From an uncultured Campylobacter sp. (GTDB lineage: Bacteria; Campylobacterota; Campylobacteria; Campylobacterales; Campylobacteraceae): DNA of 9,133 bases. Below the pieces are notes generated by a model. It ran no database searches, was not told the DNA's origin, and saw only the letters and a program-made list of their open reading frames with translations. This document shows positions 1 to 6,627 of this stretch, one piece after another. A program made the position numbers and the translations under genes. Within the stretch, counting starts at the first letter, position 1, and every line of letters begins with the position of its first letter. The stretch is taken from assembly GCA_937896205.1 (NCBI GenBank), contig CALBNA010000022.1, positions 1-9,133 of the forward strand, written 5' to 3'.

Positions 1-44
1 CACTATCCTCTTCGTCGGCAGCGTCAGATGTGTATAAGAGACAG
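1..44 (+). other. Illumina Nextera adapter left in the assembly (not genomic)
   Basis: Bases 12-44 match the 33-base Nextera read-1 transposase adapter, including the 19-base Tn5 mosaic end AGATGTGTATAAGAGACAG at 26-44. Bases 4-11, TATCCTCT, are the Nextera i5 index known as S503/N503, and bases 1-3 (CAC) are the last bases of the P5 primer. The order P5 end, index, adapter, mosaic end, insert is exactly that of a Nextera library molecule. The likely cause is an untrimmed read that ran through a short insert into the adapter at a contig end. Real genome sequence starts at 45. The mosaic end must not be read as a natural transposon end. Confidence 0.98.
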
Positions 45-204
45 CGCGAAAACGAGCCCTAAATTTAGCGCACCAAAGCGGCGACGCATAAAAAACAAAG
101 CGTAAATTTGCCGCAACAAAAGTAAAAGAGCATAAATTTAGGCGGTAGCCAGCAAATTTGGCGCTCAAAAATCCAAAAACACGCGCCCAAAAATAAAGCG
201 AAAA

Positions 205-210
205 AAGGAG
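205..210 (+). promoter_or_regulatory. Ribosome binding site deciding a TTG start
   Basis: AAGGAG at 205-210 lies 5 bases before the TTG at 216-218. There is no ATG or GTG near this site in the frame, so this strong Shine-Dalgarno sequence is what supports the TTG as start of the RDD protein gene. Confidence 0.75.
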
Positions 211-215
211 TAAAT

Positions 216-638
216 TTGTCAAAACAAAAAGCGCGACTAGCCACCATCGGCGCGCGAATAAAGGCCTTTATCACCGATCTTTTTTTGATCGGGATGCCGA
301 TTTATTACCTCACGACCTATGTTTTTTTGGACGGCAAAGACGACTTTTTGCACAACCAAACTGCGATATTCGGGGCAAATTTCGCAGTCGCTCTCATCTG
401 CTGCGCCTTTTTTGCGATCAAAGCCCAGACGCCCGGCTACCGCTCGCAAAATATCTACCTCATCGACCTATGCAGCGGCCGCAAGCTCGGTTTCATGCGC
501 GTTTTACTACGCTACGCGTGCTTTTTACTCGCAGGAGTTAGCATCGTCGGGCTTTGCCTCTGTTTTTTCCGCAAAGACGCGCTAAATTTGCACGATCTGC
601 TCACGCACTCGGCCGCCGTCTGCAAAAAAGCCGAGTAA
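216..638 (+). CDS. RDD-family integral membrane protein
   Basis: A 140-residue inner-membrane protein of the RDD family. The family signature is visible near the N-terminus: Arg14, Ala17 and Asp21 in ARIKAFITDLFLI, where helix 1 begins. Three hydrophobic segments follow, at about residues 17-38, 51-70 and 100-118. Between the second and third is the QTPGYR loop (71-76), typical of RDD proteins (QTPGMR in many), and after the last helix comes LHDLLTHSAAV (125-135), matching the usual C-terminal LHD pattern. Molecular function of most RDD proteins is unknown; some have been linked to ion or compatible-solute transport, but nothing here shows a substrate. The start is TTG with a good ribosome site. 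The stop lies 227 bp before the next gene. The upstream gene is not in the window, so operon membership is unknown. Confidence 0.85.
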   Translation: MSKQKARLATIGARIKAFITDLFLIGMPIYYLTTYVFLDGKDDFLHNQTAIFGANFAVALICCAFFAIKAQTPGYRSQNIYLIDLCSGRKLGFMRVLLRYACFLLAGVSIVGLCLCFFRKDALNLHDLLTHSAAVCKKAE

Positions 639-839
639 ATTTAACTCGCTCTTGGCAAATTTAAGCCCAAATTTGACGACAATTATTTCGGCATGACCTG
701 CCCTGCTCCGCTAAAGCTCAAATTTAAATTTAGCATTTTCGCGGTACAGGTTTTGCAGGCTAGATTCTCATCCTGTCCCCGCGCCAAATTTAACCCGCTC
801 GCCGATACGTCAAATTTAAATCTTTAAACCAAATTTCGT

Positions 840-845
840 TACAAT
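840..845 (+). promoter_or_regulatory. Possible sigma-70 -10 box for the ATPase gene
   Basis: TACAAT at 840-845 sits 20 bases before the ATG at 866, in T/A-rich DNA (AAATTTCGTTACAAT). Campylobacter promoters usually have a clear -10 box and no fixed -35 box. It predicts a transcript start around 852 and a short leader that just includes the ribosome site AAGGA (856-860). The call is from pattern only. Confidence 0.45.
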
Positions 846-865
846 CGCCCCCGACAAGGAAAAAT

Positions 866-2410
866 ATGCAAAAAATAATGGGATTTACGAGAACGCGGGA
901 AAACGCGGAGAAAAAAGGCGCGCTGATACCTAGCGACTTCACGCACGCGGCTATCATCGGAGAGACTGGCAGCGGCAAGACGACGGCGATGATATATCCA
1001 AATTTGCTTGACCGCATGCAAAACGGCTATGCGGTGTTTGCCGTGGATTATAAAGGCGGCGAGAGCGCCAAAATCAAGGCTCTAGCGCGCAGAGCGGGAC
1101 GCCTAAAAGACGTCGTGAGCGTGGGTGCAAGGCTGGACGCGCCGATAAACCTCATCGCCTCGATGAAGCCGCGCGACTTTAAAAACTGCGTGAAAAAGCC
1201 GATGGAATCAAGAGAGAAGTTTTGGGAGGAGTTTGGCTCGAGCATCGCAACCGAGTTTTTTAAGGTTTTAAAGGCGCTTAAAATTTTCGCCAAGAAAATC
1301 ACGCCGCTAAACGACTGCTACACGGACGCCTTTTACGCCGACGTGCGCACGCTCGCGCGGGATTTTACCTTTGACGTGGCGACGATACTGCGCCTCTCGC
1401 AAGACTTAGAAAAGATGCTTGAGTTTAAAGACGCACTGAGCCTCATCTGCGACAATCTCGACTCCTCGACGCTAAATTTCACCCGCGAAACGATAATGAT
1501 AAACCGCGCGTTTATAGCGACCGCGGACGAGTTTTTGGACGCGACGAGCCGCTACAAGGACATCGGCGACGAGCGTACGAGAGATGATTTTCGCAACTAC
1601 TCGATGATGATGTCGCCGTTTCTAGGCCTCATGAACGACGACTCGCTAAACGGCGACGGCGAGGGCACTGCGGGCGACGCGAGTATCGCAGGACTGCTAA
1701 ATAACGGCAAAATCGTGATATTTAACGCCGCAAGCTGCGACAAAAGCGCGCTAAGCTTCCTGTTAAACAGCTTCCTGCCCGAGCTTTTAAAGCGCGTAAC
1801 GATGAAGCAAAAAAGGCCCATTAGCCTATTTCTCGACGAGTCGGCGAAGCTACTGAGCGAGAACACCGAGCTAAACGAAGAGATCCTGCGCGAGTGCGAG
1901 GTGGAGCTGGTGCTGGCGTTTCAAAACGAGTTTTTACTCAAGCGCGCGATCGGCGGCACGGCGTACGAGGCGCTGATGGGCAACCTCACCAACCGCTACT
2001 TCATGCGCAACAAGGACGTCGTGAGGCTGGGCGGCAGCGAGGTGGACTGCTCGACGCTGGAGAAATTCGAGTGTGTGCTAGAGGGCGACAAGATCGCGCT
2101 GGAGCCAATTTTCATCGATGAGGCGGAGTGTCTGCAAGCGCAGCTGGAGTTTGAGCGCGAGAACCGCCTGCACGAGCGACTGCTGGGTAAAATCTACGAA
2201 AACCGCGTGATAGAGTTTGACGAGGAGATCGTGGACGACGGCAAAATCTGGGTGCGCGACGTGGATACGGGCGAGCGCGAATGCGTGTTTTTCAGCGACG
2301 AGGTGCTAAATATCGGCCCGCAAGATATCTATAAACGCCCGCCAAACACCGGCGGCTACAACATCTCGCTCGAAGACGGCACGGACGATGCGCAGGTAAG
2401 CTTTAGGTAA
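866..2410 (+). CDS. VirD4/TraG-type P-loop ATPase without membrane domain
   Basis: A 514-residue ATPase of the HerA/FtsK superfamily, closest in layout to the cytoplasmic part of VirD4/TraG/TraD coupling proteins. Walker A is GETGSGKT at residues 32-39, preceded by the beta strand THAAIIG. The strand YAVFAVDYKGG (55-65) corresponds to the 'D-K-G' strand of VirD4 proteins. A mostly helical insertion (about 105-260) resembles their all-alpha domain. Walker B is ISLFLDES (319-326, Asp324-Glu325), and LVLAFQN (349-355, Gln353) is the motif III glutamine strand. The last 75 or so residues are acidic and not recognised. There is no N-terminal transmembrane pair as in true VirD4, so it should be soluble. 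Start: ATG with AAGGA 5 bases upstream. No relaxase, VirB or pilus genes lie nearby, so a role in conjugation cannot be inferred; DNA translocation or remodelling is a family-level guess. Confidence 0.8.
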   Translation: MQKIMGFTRTRENAEKKGALIPSDFTHAAIIGETGSGKTTAMIYPNLLDRMQNGYAVFAVDYKGGESAKIKALARRAGRLKDVVSVGARLDAPINLIASMKPRDFKNCVKKPMESREKFWEEFGSSIATEFFKVLKALKIFAKKITPLNDCYTDAFYADVRTLARDFTFDVATILRLSQDLEKMLEFKDALSLICDNLDSSTLNFTRETIMINRAFIATADEFLDATSRYKDIGDERTRDDFRNYSMMMSPFLGLMNDDSLNGDGEGTAGDASIAGLLNNGKIVIFNAASCDKSALSFLLNSFLPELLKRVTMKQKRPISLFLDESAKLLSENTELNEEILRECEVELVLAFQNEFLLKRAIGGTAYEALMGNLTNRYFMRNKDVVRLGGSEVDCSTLEKFECVLEGDKIALEPIFIDEAECLQAQLEFERENRLHERLLGKIYENRVIEFDEEIVDDGKIWVRDVDTGERECVFFSDEVLNIGPQDIYKRPPNTGGYNISLEDGTDDAQVSFR

Positions 2411-2441
2411 ATTTGACGGCAACTAAGCGGGAGTACGGGTT

Positions 2442-2470
2442 AAATTTGACCGTAAATTTAGGTCAAATTT
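2442..2470 (+). terminator. Inverted repeat after the ATPase gene, possible weak terminator
   Basis: AAATTTGACC (2442-2451) and GGTCAAATTT (2461-2470) are perfect 10-bp reverse complements around a 9-base loop. The repeat lies 31 bp after the ATPase stop codon. The right arm ends in ATTT but no longer T-run follows, so efficiency as an intrinsic terminator is doubtful. It is built from the AAATTT word common in this genome. Confidence 0.4.
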
Positions 2471-2572
2471 GAAGGTCGGCGTAAGTTTTGAGTGGCAGCG
2501 TAACTTGAAGATTTTAACCGCTCACCGTTTGCATAAAACTGGGCCGGATAAATTTAAAATTTGGCTTTAGGC

Positions 2573-2577
2573 GGAGG
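2573..2577 (+). promoter_or_regulatory. Ribosome binding site of the small membrane protein
   Basis: GGAGG at 2573-2577 precedes the ATG at 2580 by only 2 bases, which is closer than usual. No better in-frame start is seen; the next ATGs (residues 25 and 27) would remove the charged N-terminal tail just before the first helix. Confidence 0.5.
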
Positions 2578-2579
2578 AT

Positions 2580-2924
2580 ATGGACGAAAATATAGGCAAA
2601 GAAAATAAAGAGCCGGAGCTACTTTACAGACTAGACAAACGAAATCCGTTCATGGTAATGATCGACTTTATCTCGTACAGCTTTTTCCTGCTCTTACCCG
2701 CCTTGCCTACTGCGATATATTACGACGGCTGGATGCGCATACTTGGGATTTTGGGCTCCGCACTTTTGATCTGGCTGCTATACTCGGTGATATTTTTTAA
2801 CTACGTTGAAATTTATAGAGACAAGATTGTTATAGATAGATTTATATTTGGAAATCAAGTTATAAAAGCAGAAAATATAATACACTGTCGTACCTTTGAA
2901 CGCGCTTTTTACCGGCGCACGTAG
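2580..2924 (+). CDS. Small membrane protein, apparently truncated by a frameshift
   Basis: The open frame gives 114 residues: a charged N-terminus (1-22), two hydrophobic helices at about 28-46 and 53-74, then a beta-rich stretch beginning YVEIYRDKIVIDRFIFGNQ. This strand pattern after two helices resembles bacterial PH-domain (YdbT-like) membrane proteins, but the family is not certain. The last four residues (YRRT) look like out-of-frame translation: another frame continues with good coding character to 3049. Adding one T to the T5 run at 2906-2910 would join them into a 156-residue protein reading ERAFLPAHVEIAQK across the junction. Function is unknown. It may be a pseudogene, a phase variant, or a sequencing or assembly error. 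It starts 169 bp after the ATPase gene on the same strand. Confidence 0.65.
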   Translation: MDENIGKENKEPELLYRLDKRNPFMVMIDFISYSFFLLLPALPTAIYYDGWMRILGILGSALLIWLLYSVIFFNYVEIYRDKIVIDRFIFGNQVIKAENIIHCRTFERAFYRRT

Positions 2925-3049
2925 AAATAGCGCAAAAGACGCAACATCGTATAGCCAAGATGACCATAATAGCAGGCCTCATGCACAAACAAGCCGACGA
3001 GCTAAGAAGCCAAATAGCTCGTATAATGCCGCGGGATGCAATTGATTAA
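2906..3049 (+). pseudogene. Out-of-frame C-terminal part of the 2580 gene
   Basis: From about 2912 the -1 frame is open to TAA at 3047-3049 and reads AHVEIAQKTQHRIAKM, then TIIAGLMHKQADELRSQ, then IARIMPRDAID. This is an amphipathic, helix-forming sequence with normal codon use, no start codon of its own near the junction and no ribosome site there, so it is best read as the end of the upstream gene. A single lost T in the T5 run (2906-2910) explains the break. Confidence 0.65.
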
Positions 3050-3220
3050 TAGCAATCAGTATAAACAGTCAAATTTGTCGCCGTTATCTACATCCAAATT
3101 TAGCGAGCAAGCCGAGAAACCAGCTCGTCGGCAGTCAAATTTAACAAAACCACCCATAAATTTATCTCTCCTAGTTTCGGATCAAATTTAGCCGCCAAAC
3201 CAAACTCAAATTTAAAACAT

Positions 3221-3239
3221 AAATCTAAAATTTAGATTT
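3221..3239 (-). terminator. AT-only palindrome at the stop of the 3240-3851 gene
   Basis: AAATCTAAA (3221-3229) and TTTAGATTT (3231-3239) are perfect 9-bp complements around one base; a realistic hairpin would have a 6-bp stem and a 7-base loop. It directly abuts the minus-strand stop codon at 3240-3242, and on that strand ATGTTTTAAATTT follows. Position suits a terminator, but the stem has only one G-C pair, so stability is low. Confidence 0.35.
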
Positions 3240-3851
3240 TTATCTACGTTTTATATTTTTGCCGTCTTTGTTTACGCACATAAATTCCACGGTAGCCCCG
3301 CCGTCATAAATCAAAGCTACGCCGTCTGAATGAAATCTATCGTCGCAGCCCGCTTCTTTATCGCCTCGCAGTATCTCGTCCAAAGCGTCATCAAAAATCT
3401 CGTAATACGCACCTCCAAAGCCCTCATTGCGATAATAAATCGTAGTTTTACGCTCGCCTCCAAACGCCTCGTTGCCCCAAATCCTTACGCCTATGACGTT
3501 TGCGTTTTTTAGTTTGTTTTTTAGTTCGCCGAAAGTCTGCTCGTCCCAGCCCAGTATCCGCAGTGGTTCCTGTACGCTCGTTCGCTCATCTACGCGGATT
3601 AAGCTCGCGGTTTGGTTTTTATCGGCATTCACGGCGCTAAACGTCTCAACCCGCGCCCCGTCCAAGCGCAGGTCAAACCAAACTCCGCGAGGCCTAATCT
3701 CACGCGCAAAATCGCGCAATGCTAAAATCTCGATACGATTTTTTTCATAGTTTCGCGCCAGCTCCCGTCCATCGTATAAATTTAAGTAGACGGCCGTCGC
3801 CGCGATTAGAAAAATAATAATAATAAAAGACGTTTTACGGCTTATACTCAT
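3240..3851 (-). CDS. Hypothetical N-terminally membrane-anchored protein
   Basis: I do not recognise this 203-residue protein. Residues 8-24 (SFIIIIFLIAATAVYLN) form one hydrophobic helix after a short positive N-terminus (SISRKT), so it is probably a signal anchor with the rest in the periplasm; no lipobox is seen. The remainder is soluble, rich in charged residues and beta-prone stretches (RGVWFDLRLDG, ANVIGVRIWGN, KTTIYYRNEGFGGAYYEIF). Two cysteines occur late (CDDRF, FMCVNKDG). I chose ATG at 3849-3851 because GAGGA lies just upstream (3855-3859, 3-base spacing, rather short); a TTG at 3861-3863 would add four residues but has no good ribosome site. It lies 57 bp downstream of thiD on the same strand, with no clear terminator between, so it may be co-transcribed. 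Nothing links it to thiamine synthesis. Confidence 0.7.
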   Translation of the reverse strand: MSISRKTSFIIIIFLIAATAVYLNLYDGRELARNYEKNRIEILALRDFAREIRPRGVWFDLRLDGARVETFSAVNADKNQTASLIRVDERTSVQEPLRILGWDEQTFGELKNKLKNANVIGVRIWGNEAFGGERKTTIYYRNEGFGGAYYEIFDDALDEILRGDKEAGCDDRFHSDGVALIYDGGATVEFMCVNKDGKNIKRR

Positions 3852-3908
3852 AAATCCTCGCAAGTTCTTTTATTCTTAGTCTAATTTGCGGCGTCAAGCA
3901 TGCTAAAT

Positions 3909-4646
3909 TTAAAATTTAACCCCGTGATTTAGCAGTTTTCTCACACCTAGATTCGTGTCGATGCCGGTGATTATGGCGTTGTAGATGTACTCTTTGCCTT
4001 GCTGGATGGCGCTTTCTAGGCTCTCGCCGCGAGCGAGCAGGCAGGCTAGCGAGCTAGAAAACGTGCAGCCTGCGCCGATGATAACGAGCGGATCAGCCAG
4101 CGGCGTCTCAAAGTTTTGCACGCTGCCGTCCTTGCGGTAGAGCGTGTCGATGCTTTTGCCGGCGATGATGTGCTTTTTCACGATCACGTCGCACGGCAAA
4201 TTCGTAAAATCATCGCCGAAAAGCACGTCCGCTTCGCGCAGGTTCGGCGTCGTGACGGCGGCAAATTTCATCAACTCTTTTAGCCGCTCGATGGCGCTAT
4301 CTTTGATGAGTTTATGCCCCATTTTCGAGACGCAGACAGGATCTAGCACCACGGGAGCGGAGTTTTTTACTAAAAAGCTCTGCACGACGTCCATGATAGG
4401 CTCGTTAAAGAGCATGCCGATCTTGACGGCGTCGAAGCTAAACTCTGCCGAGAGCATCTCGAGCTGATCGGCGATAAAGGACGGATCTAGCGAAACGATA
4501 TTTTTGATCTTGTCCGTATTTTCGGCAGTTAGCGCCGTGACCGCCGTCGCGCTATAGCAGCCAAAGTGCGCGCACGCCTTGATGTCGGCTTGTAGACCCG
4601 CGCCGCCGTTGCTACATGAGCCTGCGATGATGAGGATTTTTTTCAT
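3909..4646 (-). CDS. thiD: Hydroxymethylpyrimidine/phosphomethylpyrimidine kinase ThiD
   Basis: A 245-residue cytoplasmic ribokinase-fold enzyme that phosphorylates HMP to HMP-P and then HMP-PP, the pyrimidine half of thiamine. The family start IAGSCSNGGAGLQADIKA (residues 7-24) contains the usual GGAG-QAD motif. ALTAENT (38-44), KIGML (75-79), VVLDPVCVSK (99-108), TPNLREAD (133-140) and the anion-hole/catalytic loop GAGCTFSSSLA (191-201) follow in the expected order; Cys194 in this loop corresponds to the conserved GTGC cysteine. It is slightly shorter than typical ThiD (about 260-270 residues), mainly between TPN and GAGC. Start: ATG with an A-rich AAAAAAGG ribosome site 6 bases upstream. 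Other thi genes are not in the window. No TPP riboswitch is seen in the short leader. Confidence 0.93.
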   Translation of the reverse strand: MKKILIIAGSCSNGGAGLQADIKACAHFGCYSATAVTALTAENTDKIKNIVSLDPSFIADQLEMLSAEFSFDAVKIGMLFNEPIMDVVQSFLVKNSAPVVLDPVCVSKMGHKLIKDSAIERLKELMKFAAVTTPNLREADVLFGDDFTNLPCDVIVKKHIIAGKSIDTLYRKDGSVQNFETPLADPLVIIGAGCTFSSSLACLLARGESLESAIQQGKEYIYNAIITGIDTNLGVRKLLNHGVKF

Positions 4647-4675
4647 TTTTTGCCTTTTTTCGTTTTTAAAGCCGT

Positions 4676-4681
4676 ATTATA
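4676..4681 (-). promoter_or_regulatory. -10 box of the thiD promoter
   Basis: On the minus strand TATAAT (plus-strand ATTATA, 4676-4681) lies 29 bases before the thiD ATG. It predicts a transcript start near 4669 and a leader of about 23 bases containing the ribosome site, which leaves no room for a riboswitch. Confidence 0.55.
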
Positions 4682-4744
4682 AACGACATTGCATTAACGG
4701 CGCGTTAAACGCTAAATTTTATAAAATTTTAAAGCCGTTTGCAC

Positions 4745-4750
4745 TACAAT
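4745..4750 (+). promoter_or_regulatory. -10 box of the methyltransferase promoter
   Basis: TACAAT at 4745-4750 is followed by T/A-rich DNA and lies 37 bases before the ATG at 4788. With the thiD -10 box it forms a divergent promoter pair in the 141-bp gap. The ribosome site AAGGA is at 4775-4779, 8 bases from the start. Confidence 0.5.
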
Positions 4751-4787
4751 TTTCATAAAGATTATCAAAATAAAAAGGAAAAGCCGT

Positions 4788-5618
4788 ATGGAAAAGATCG
4801 AATTTGAGGGCACGGTCTCCGAGACGCTGCTCATAAATTTATATTTTAGAAGCAAGGAAAACCAAGAAACGACGCCTATACTAAAAGACGAGTTTTCAGG
4901 CGACGTCGTGGGCAAGATAGATTATGATTTCGCCAAATTTGACCGCTCGACGCTAAGCAGGGTCGGCACGGTGATACGAGCGAGGTTTTTTGACGACTGC
5001 ATACTTAAATTTACCCGCGAGCACCCGGCCGCCGTCATCGTTCAAGTTGGCGCAGGGCTTGATACTAGGCCTCTTAGGCTAGCTCCCGTTTGCCCCGAGG
5101 CGACCTTTTACGACCTTGATTTACCAGACGTCATAGCCCTTCGCGACAAACTCGTACCCAAAGCGCCGCGCAACTACAGCCTAGCGTGCTCGATGCTAGA
5201 AACCGCGTGGATGGACGAGCTAGCAAGAAAGCACGCGGGCGCGAAGTTCGTTTTCGTGTTAGAGGGCGTGTCGATGTTTTTTGAAAAGCCGATTTTTCGG
5301 GAGTTTTTCTTAAATTTGGCGGCACGATTTAGCGGGCTGGTGCTGGTCGATCTACTCAACGACTTCGCGACAAAAATGAATACACGCAAACACGACACGC
5401 TAAAATTTATGAAAGAGGAGGTAAAAATCAAGATGGGTATCGCGGGCGCGGATGAGGTCGAGGCGTGGGATAAAGAGCGCATAAAGTGCCTGGAAATCGG
5501 CACGATGATGAATATGTACAAACACCGCTGGGGGCTAGTCGGTCGCGCGATGAGCTGGATAAAACCGTTTCGCGAGGCGTGCAGGATGTTTGTTTTCGCT
5601 CTGGGCAAGCGCGGGTAA
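4788..5618 (+). CDS. SAM-dependent methyltransferase, LCMT/TcmP family
   Basis: A 276-residue class I methyltransferase of the leucine carboxyl methyltransferase (LCMT/PPM1/TcmP-like) family. The SAM-binding motif I VIVQVGAGLDTRPLRL (residues 83-98) carries the family-specific GxGxDTR (88-94). YDLDLPDVIALR (108-119) is the acidic loop that binds the SAM ribose, and VFVLEGVSMFF (155-165) is the motif IV region, with Glu159-Gly160. The N-terminal part (1-75), ending in RSTLSRVGTVIRARFFDD, matches the lid that precedes motif I. In bacteria such enzymes O-methylate carboxyl or hydroxyl groups of small molecules such as polyketides; the substrate here is unknown. No biosynthetic cluster surrounds it. 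It appears to be a single-gene unit: own promoter upstream and tRNA-Ser with its own promoter 173 bp downstream. No signal peptide, so cytoplasmic. Confidence 0.85.
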   Translation: MEKIEFEGTVSETLLINLYFRSKENQETTPILKDEFSGDVVGKIDYDFAKFDRSTLSRVGTVIRARFFDDCILKFTREHPAAVIVQVGAGLDTRPLRLAPVCPEATFYDLDLPDVIALRDKLVPKAPRNYSLACSMLETAWMDELARKHAGAKFVFVLEGVSMFFEKPIFREFFLNLAARFSGLVLVDLLNDFATKMNTRKHDTLKFMKEEVKIKMGIAGADEVEAWDKERIKCLEIGTMMNMYKHRWGLVGRAMSWIKPFREACRMFVFALGKRG

Positions 5619-5753
5619 ATTCGCTCAAATTTAAGCTGAATTTGGCGGCAAATTTGACTGATCTGCGTCCTAACCCGCACTTTTATGGCGTTAAAACGCT
5701 ATGCGCGCTAAATTTGACGCCGCCGCAAAACGCGATCAAGCTCAAATATAAGT

Positions 5754-5780
5754 TTGCGCTTATTAAATTTTAGCTATAAT
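5754..5780 (+). promoter_or_regulatory. Promoter of tRNA-Ser
   Basis: TATAAT at 5775-5780 is a perfect -10 box, with a partial -35-like TTGCGC at 5754-5759 (15-base gap). The predicted transcript start is near 5787, about 5 bases before the mature tRNA. Confidence 0.7.
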
Positions 5781-5791
5781 CCAGGCTTCAT

Positions 5792-5880
5792 AGATGGGTG
5801 TCCGAGCGGTTGAAGGAGCACGCCTGGAACGCGTGTAAGGTGAATAGCCTTCGAGGGTTCGAATCCCTTCCCATCTGCCA
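5792..5880 (+). tRNA. tRNA-Ser (anticodon GGA)
   Basis: The 89-base sequence folds as a class II tRNA. The acceptor stem AGATGGG (5792-5798) pairs perfectly with CCCATCT (5870-5876), followed by discriminator G and an encoded CCA (5878-5880). The anticodon stem CACGC (5819-5823) / GCGTG (5831-5835) encloses CTGGAAC with anticodon GGA at 5826-5828, reading UCC and UCU. The long variable arm (AAGG/CCTT stem, about 5837-5851) is typical of serine tRNAs, and the T loop TTCGAAT is at 5858-5864. No hairpin terminator follows, so transcripts may run on into the phosphatase genes 57 bp downstream. Confidence 0.97.
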
Positions 5881-5937
5881 TAATCTTATAAAACTTAACC
5901 CAAAAAATTTTCCACAAATTTAACGCAAGAACAAAAA

Positions 5938-6627
5938 ATGATAAAGATAAAACACATAAACGAAGATGATTACGCGCGGATTTTCGTATTCGGCGATCTG
6001 CACGGCTGCCTCGGGCTTTTTAACCTGATGCTTAAAAAGATAAATTTGACCAAAAAAGATCTGATAATCATCCTGGGCGACAGCTGCGACAGAGGCGAGG
6101 ATACGATCGGACTTTACAAAAGATACGCCGAGCTAGTTAGAAACGGATACGCGCTGATCCACGTGCTAGGAAATCACGAAAAAATGATGATGGACGGGTA
6201 TTTCGGCGGCGACTCACTAAATCATCAAATTTGGATTAGAAACGGCGGCGATAAAACCAAAAGATCGATTTACAAGCGAAATTTAAACAGTTTCGCGCTC
6301 TCGTGGCTCAAAGATTTCATTAACGATATGCCTCACGTCGTGAGCTCTGAAAAAAGCATATTCGTCCACGCAGCCTTTGACGGCGGCAAAAGCGAAGAGG
6401 AGCAGGACGAGGACTACGTACTATGGAGTATAGAGCCCTTTTGGGAGAGTAATAATACGGGCAAGAGGATATTTCACGGGCACGTCGCAAGCGAGGAAAA
6501 TAGGATAACCAGGCGTGCAAATAACGTATTTTCTATGGACGTAGGGGCCGTGTTTTTTAAGCGTCTAGCTATCATGGAGATAAAAAGCGGCGAGAAATTT
6601 GAAGCGGATTTAAGGGAGCAAAAATGA
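5938..6627 (+). CDS. PPP-type metallophosphatase (lambda phosphatase/PrpE-like)
   Basis: A 229-residue metallophosphoesterase with the serine/threonine phosphatase (PPP, bacteriophage-lambda-like) motif set. FGDLHGC (18-24) and LGDSCDRG (46-53) supply the metal-binding Asp20, His22 and Asp48. LGNHE (77-81) provides Asn79 and the catalytic His80, FVHAAF (142-147) His144, and FHGHV (179-183) His182. SMDVGAV (199-205) matches the final DTGA motif of this group. Related enzymes are protein phosphatases or hydrolyse nucleotide tetraphosphates, so the substrate is open. There is no signal peptide. The ribosome site is weak (AAGA, 7 bases from the ATG). The stop codon overlaps the next start by ATGA, so the two phosphatases are probably translationally coupled. 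Codon use looks more A/T-rich than in the ATPase and methyltransferase genes. Confidence 0.87.
   Translation: MIKIKHINEDDYARIFVFGDLHGCLGLFNLMLKKINLTKKDLIIILGDSCDRGEDTIGLYKRYAELVRNGYALIHVLGNHEKMMMDGYFGGDSLNHQIWIRNGGDKTKRSIYKRNLNSFALSWLKDFINDMPHVVSSEKSIFVHAAFDGGKSEEEQDEDYVLWSIEPFWESNNTGKRIFHGHVASEENRITRRANNVFSMDVGAVFFKRLAIMEIKSGEKFEADLREQK

Noticed and set aside
26..44. Tn5 mosaic end as sign of a natural transposon
   Set aside because: It is preceded by the Nextera adapter, an i5 index and P5 bases, which only occurs in a sequencing library.
632..648. CGAGT / ACTCG inverted repeat over the RDD gene stop as a terminator
   Set aside because: Only 5 bp of stem and no following T-run; too weak to call.
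693..827. 44-codon ATG frame in the gap before the ATPase
   Set aside because: No ribosome site, low-complexity translation dominated by AAATTT words, no recognisable features.
4647..4787. TPP riboswitch upstream of thiD
   Set aside because: No CTGAGA- or ACCTGA-type core is seen on the minus strand and the predicted leader is only about 23 bases.
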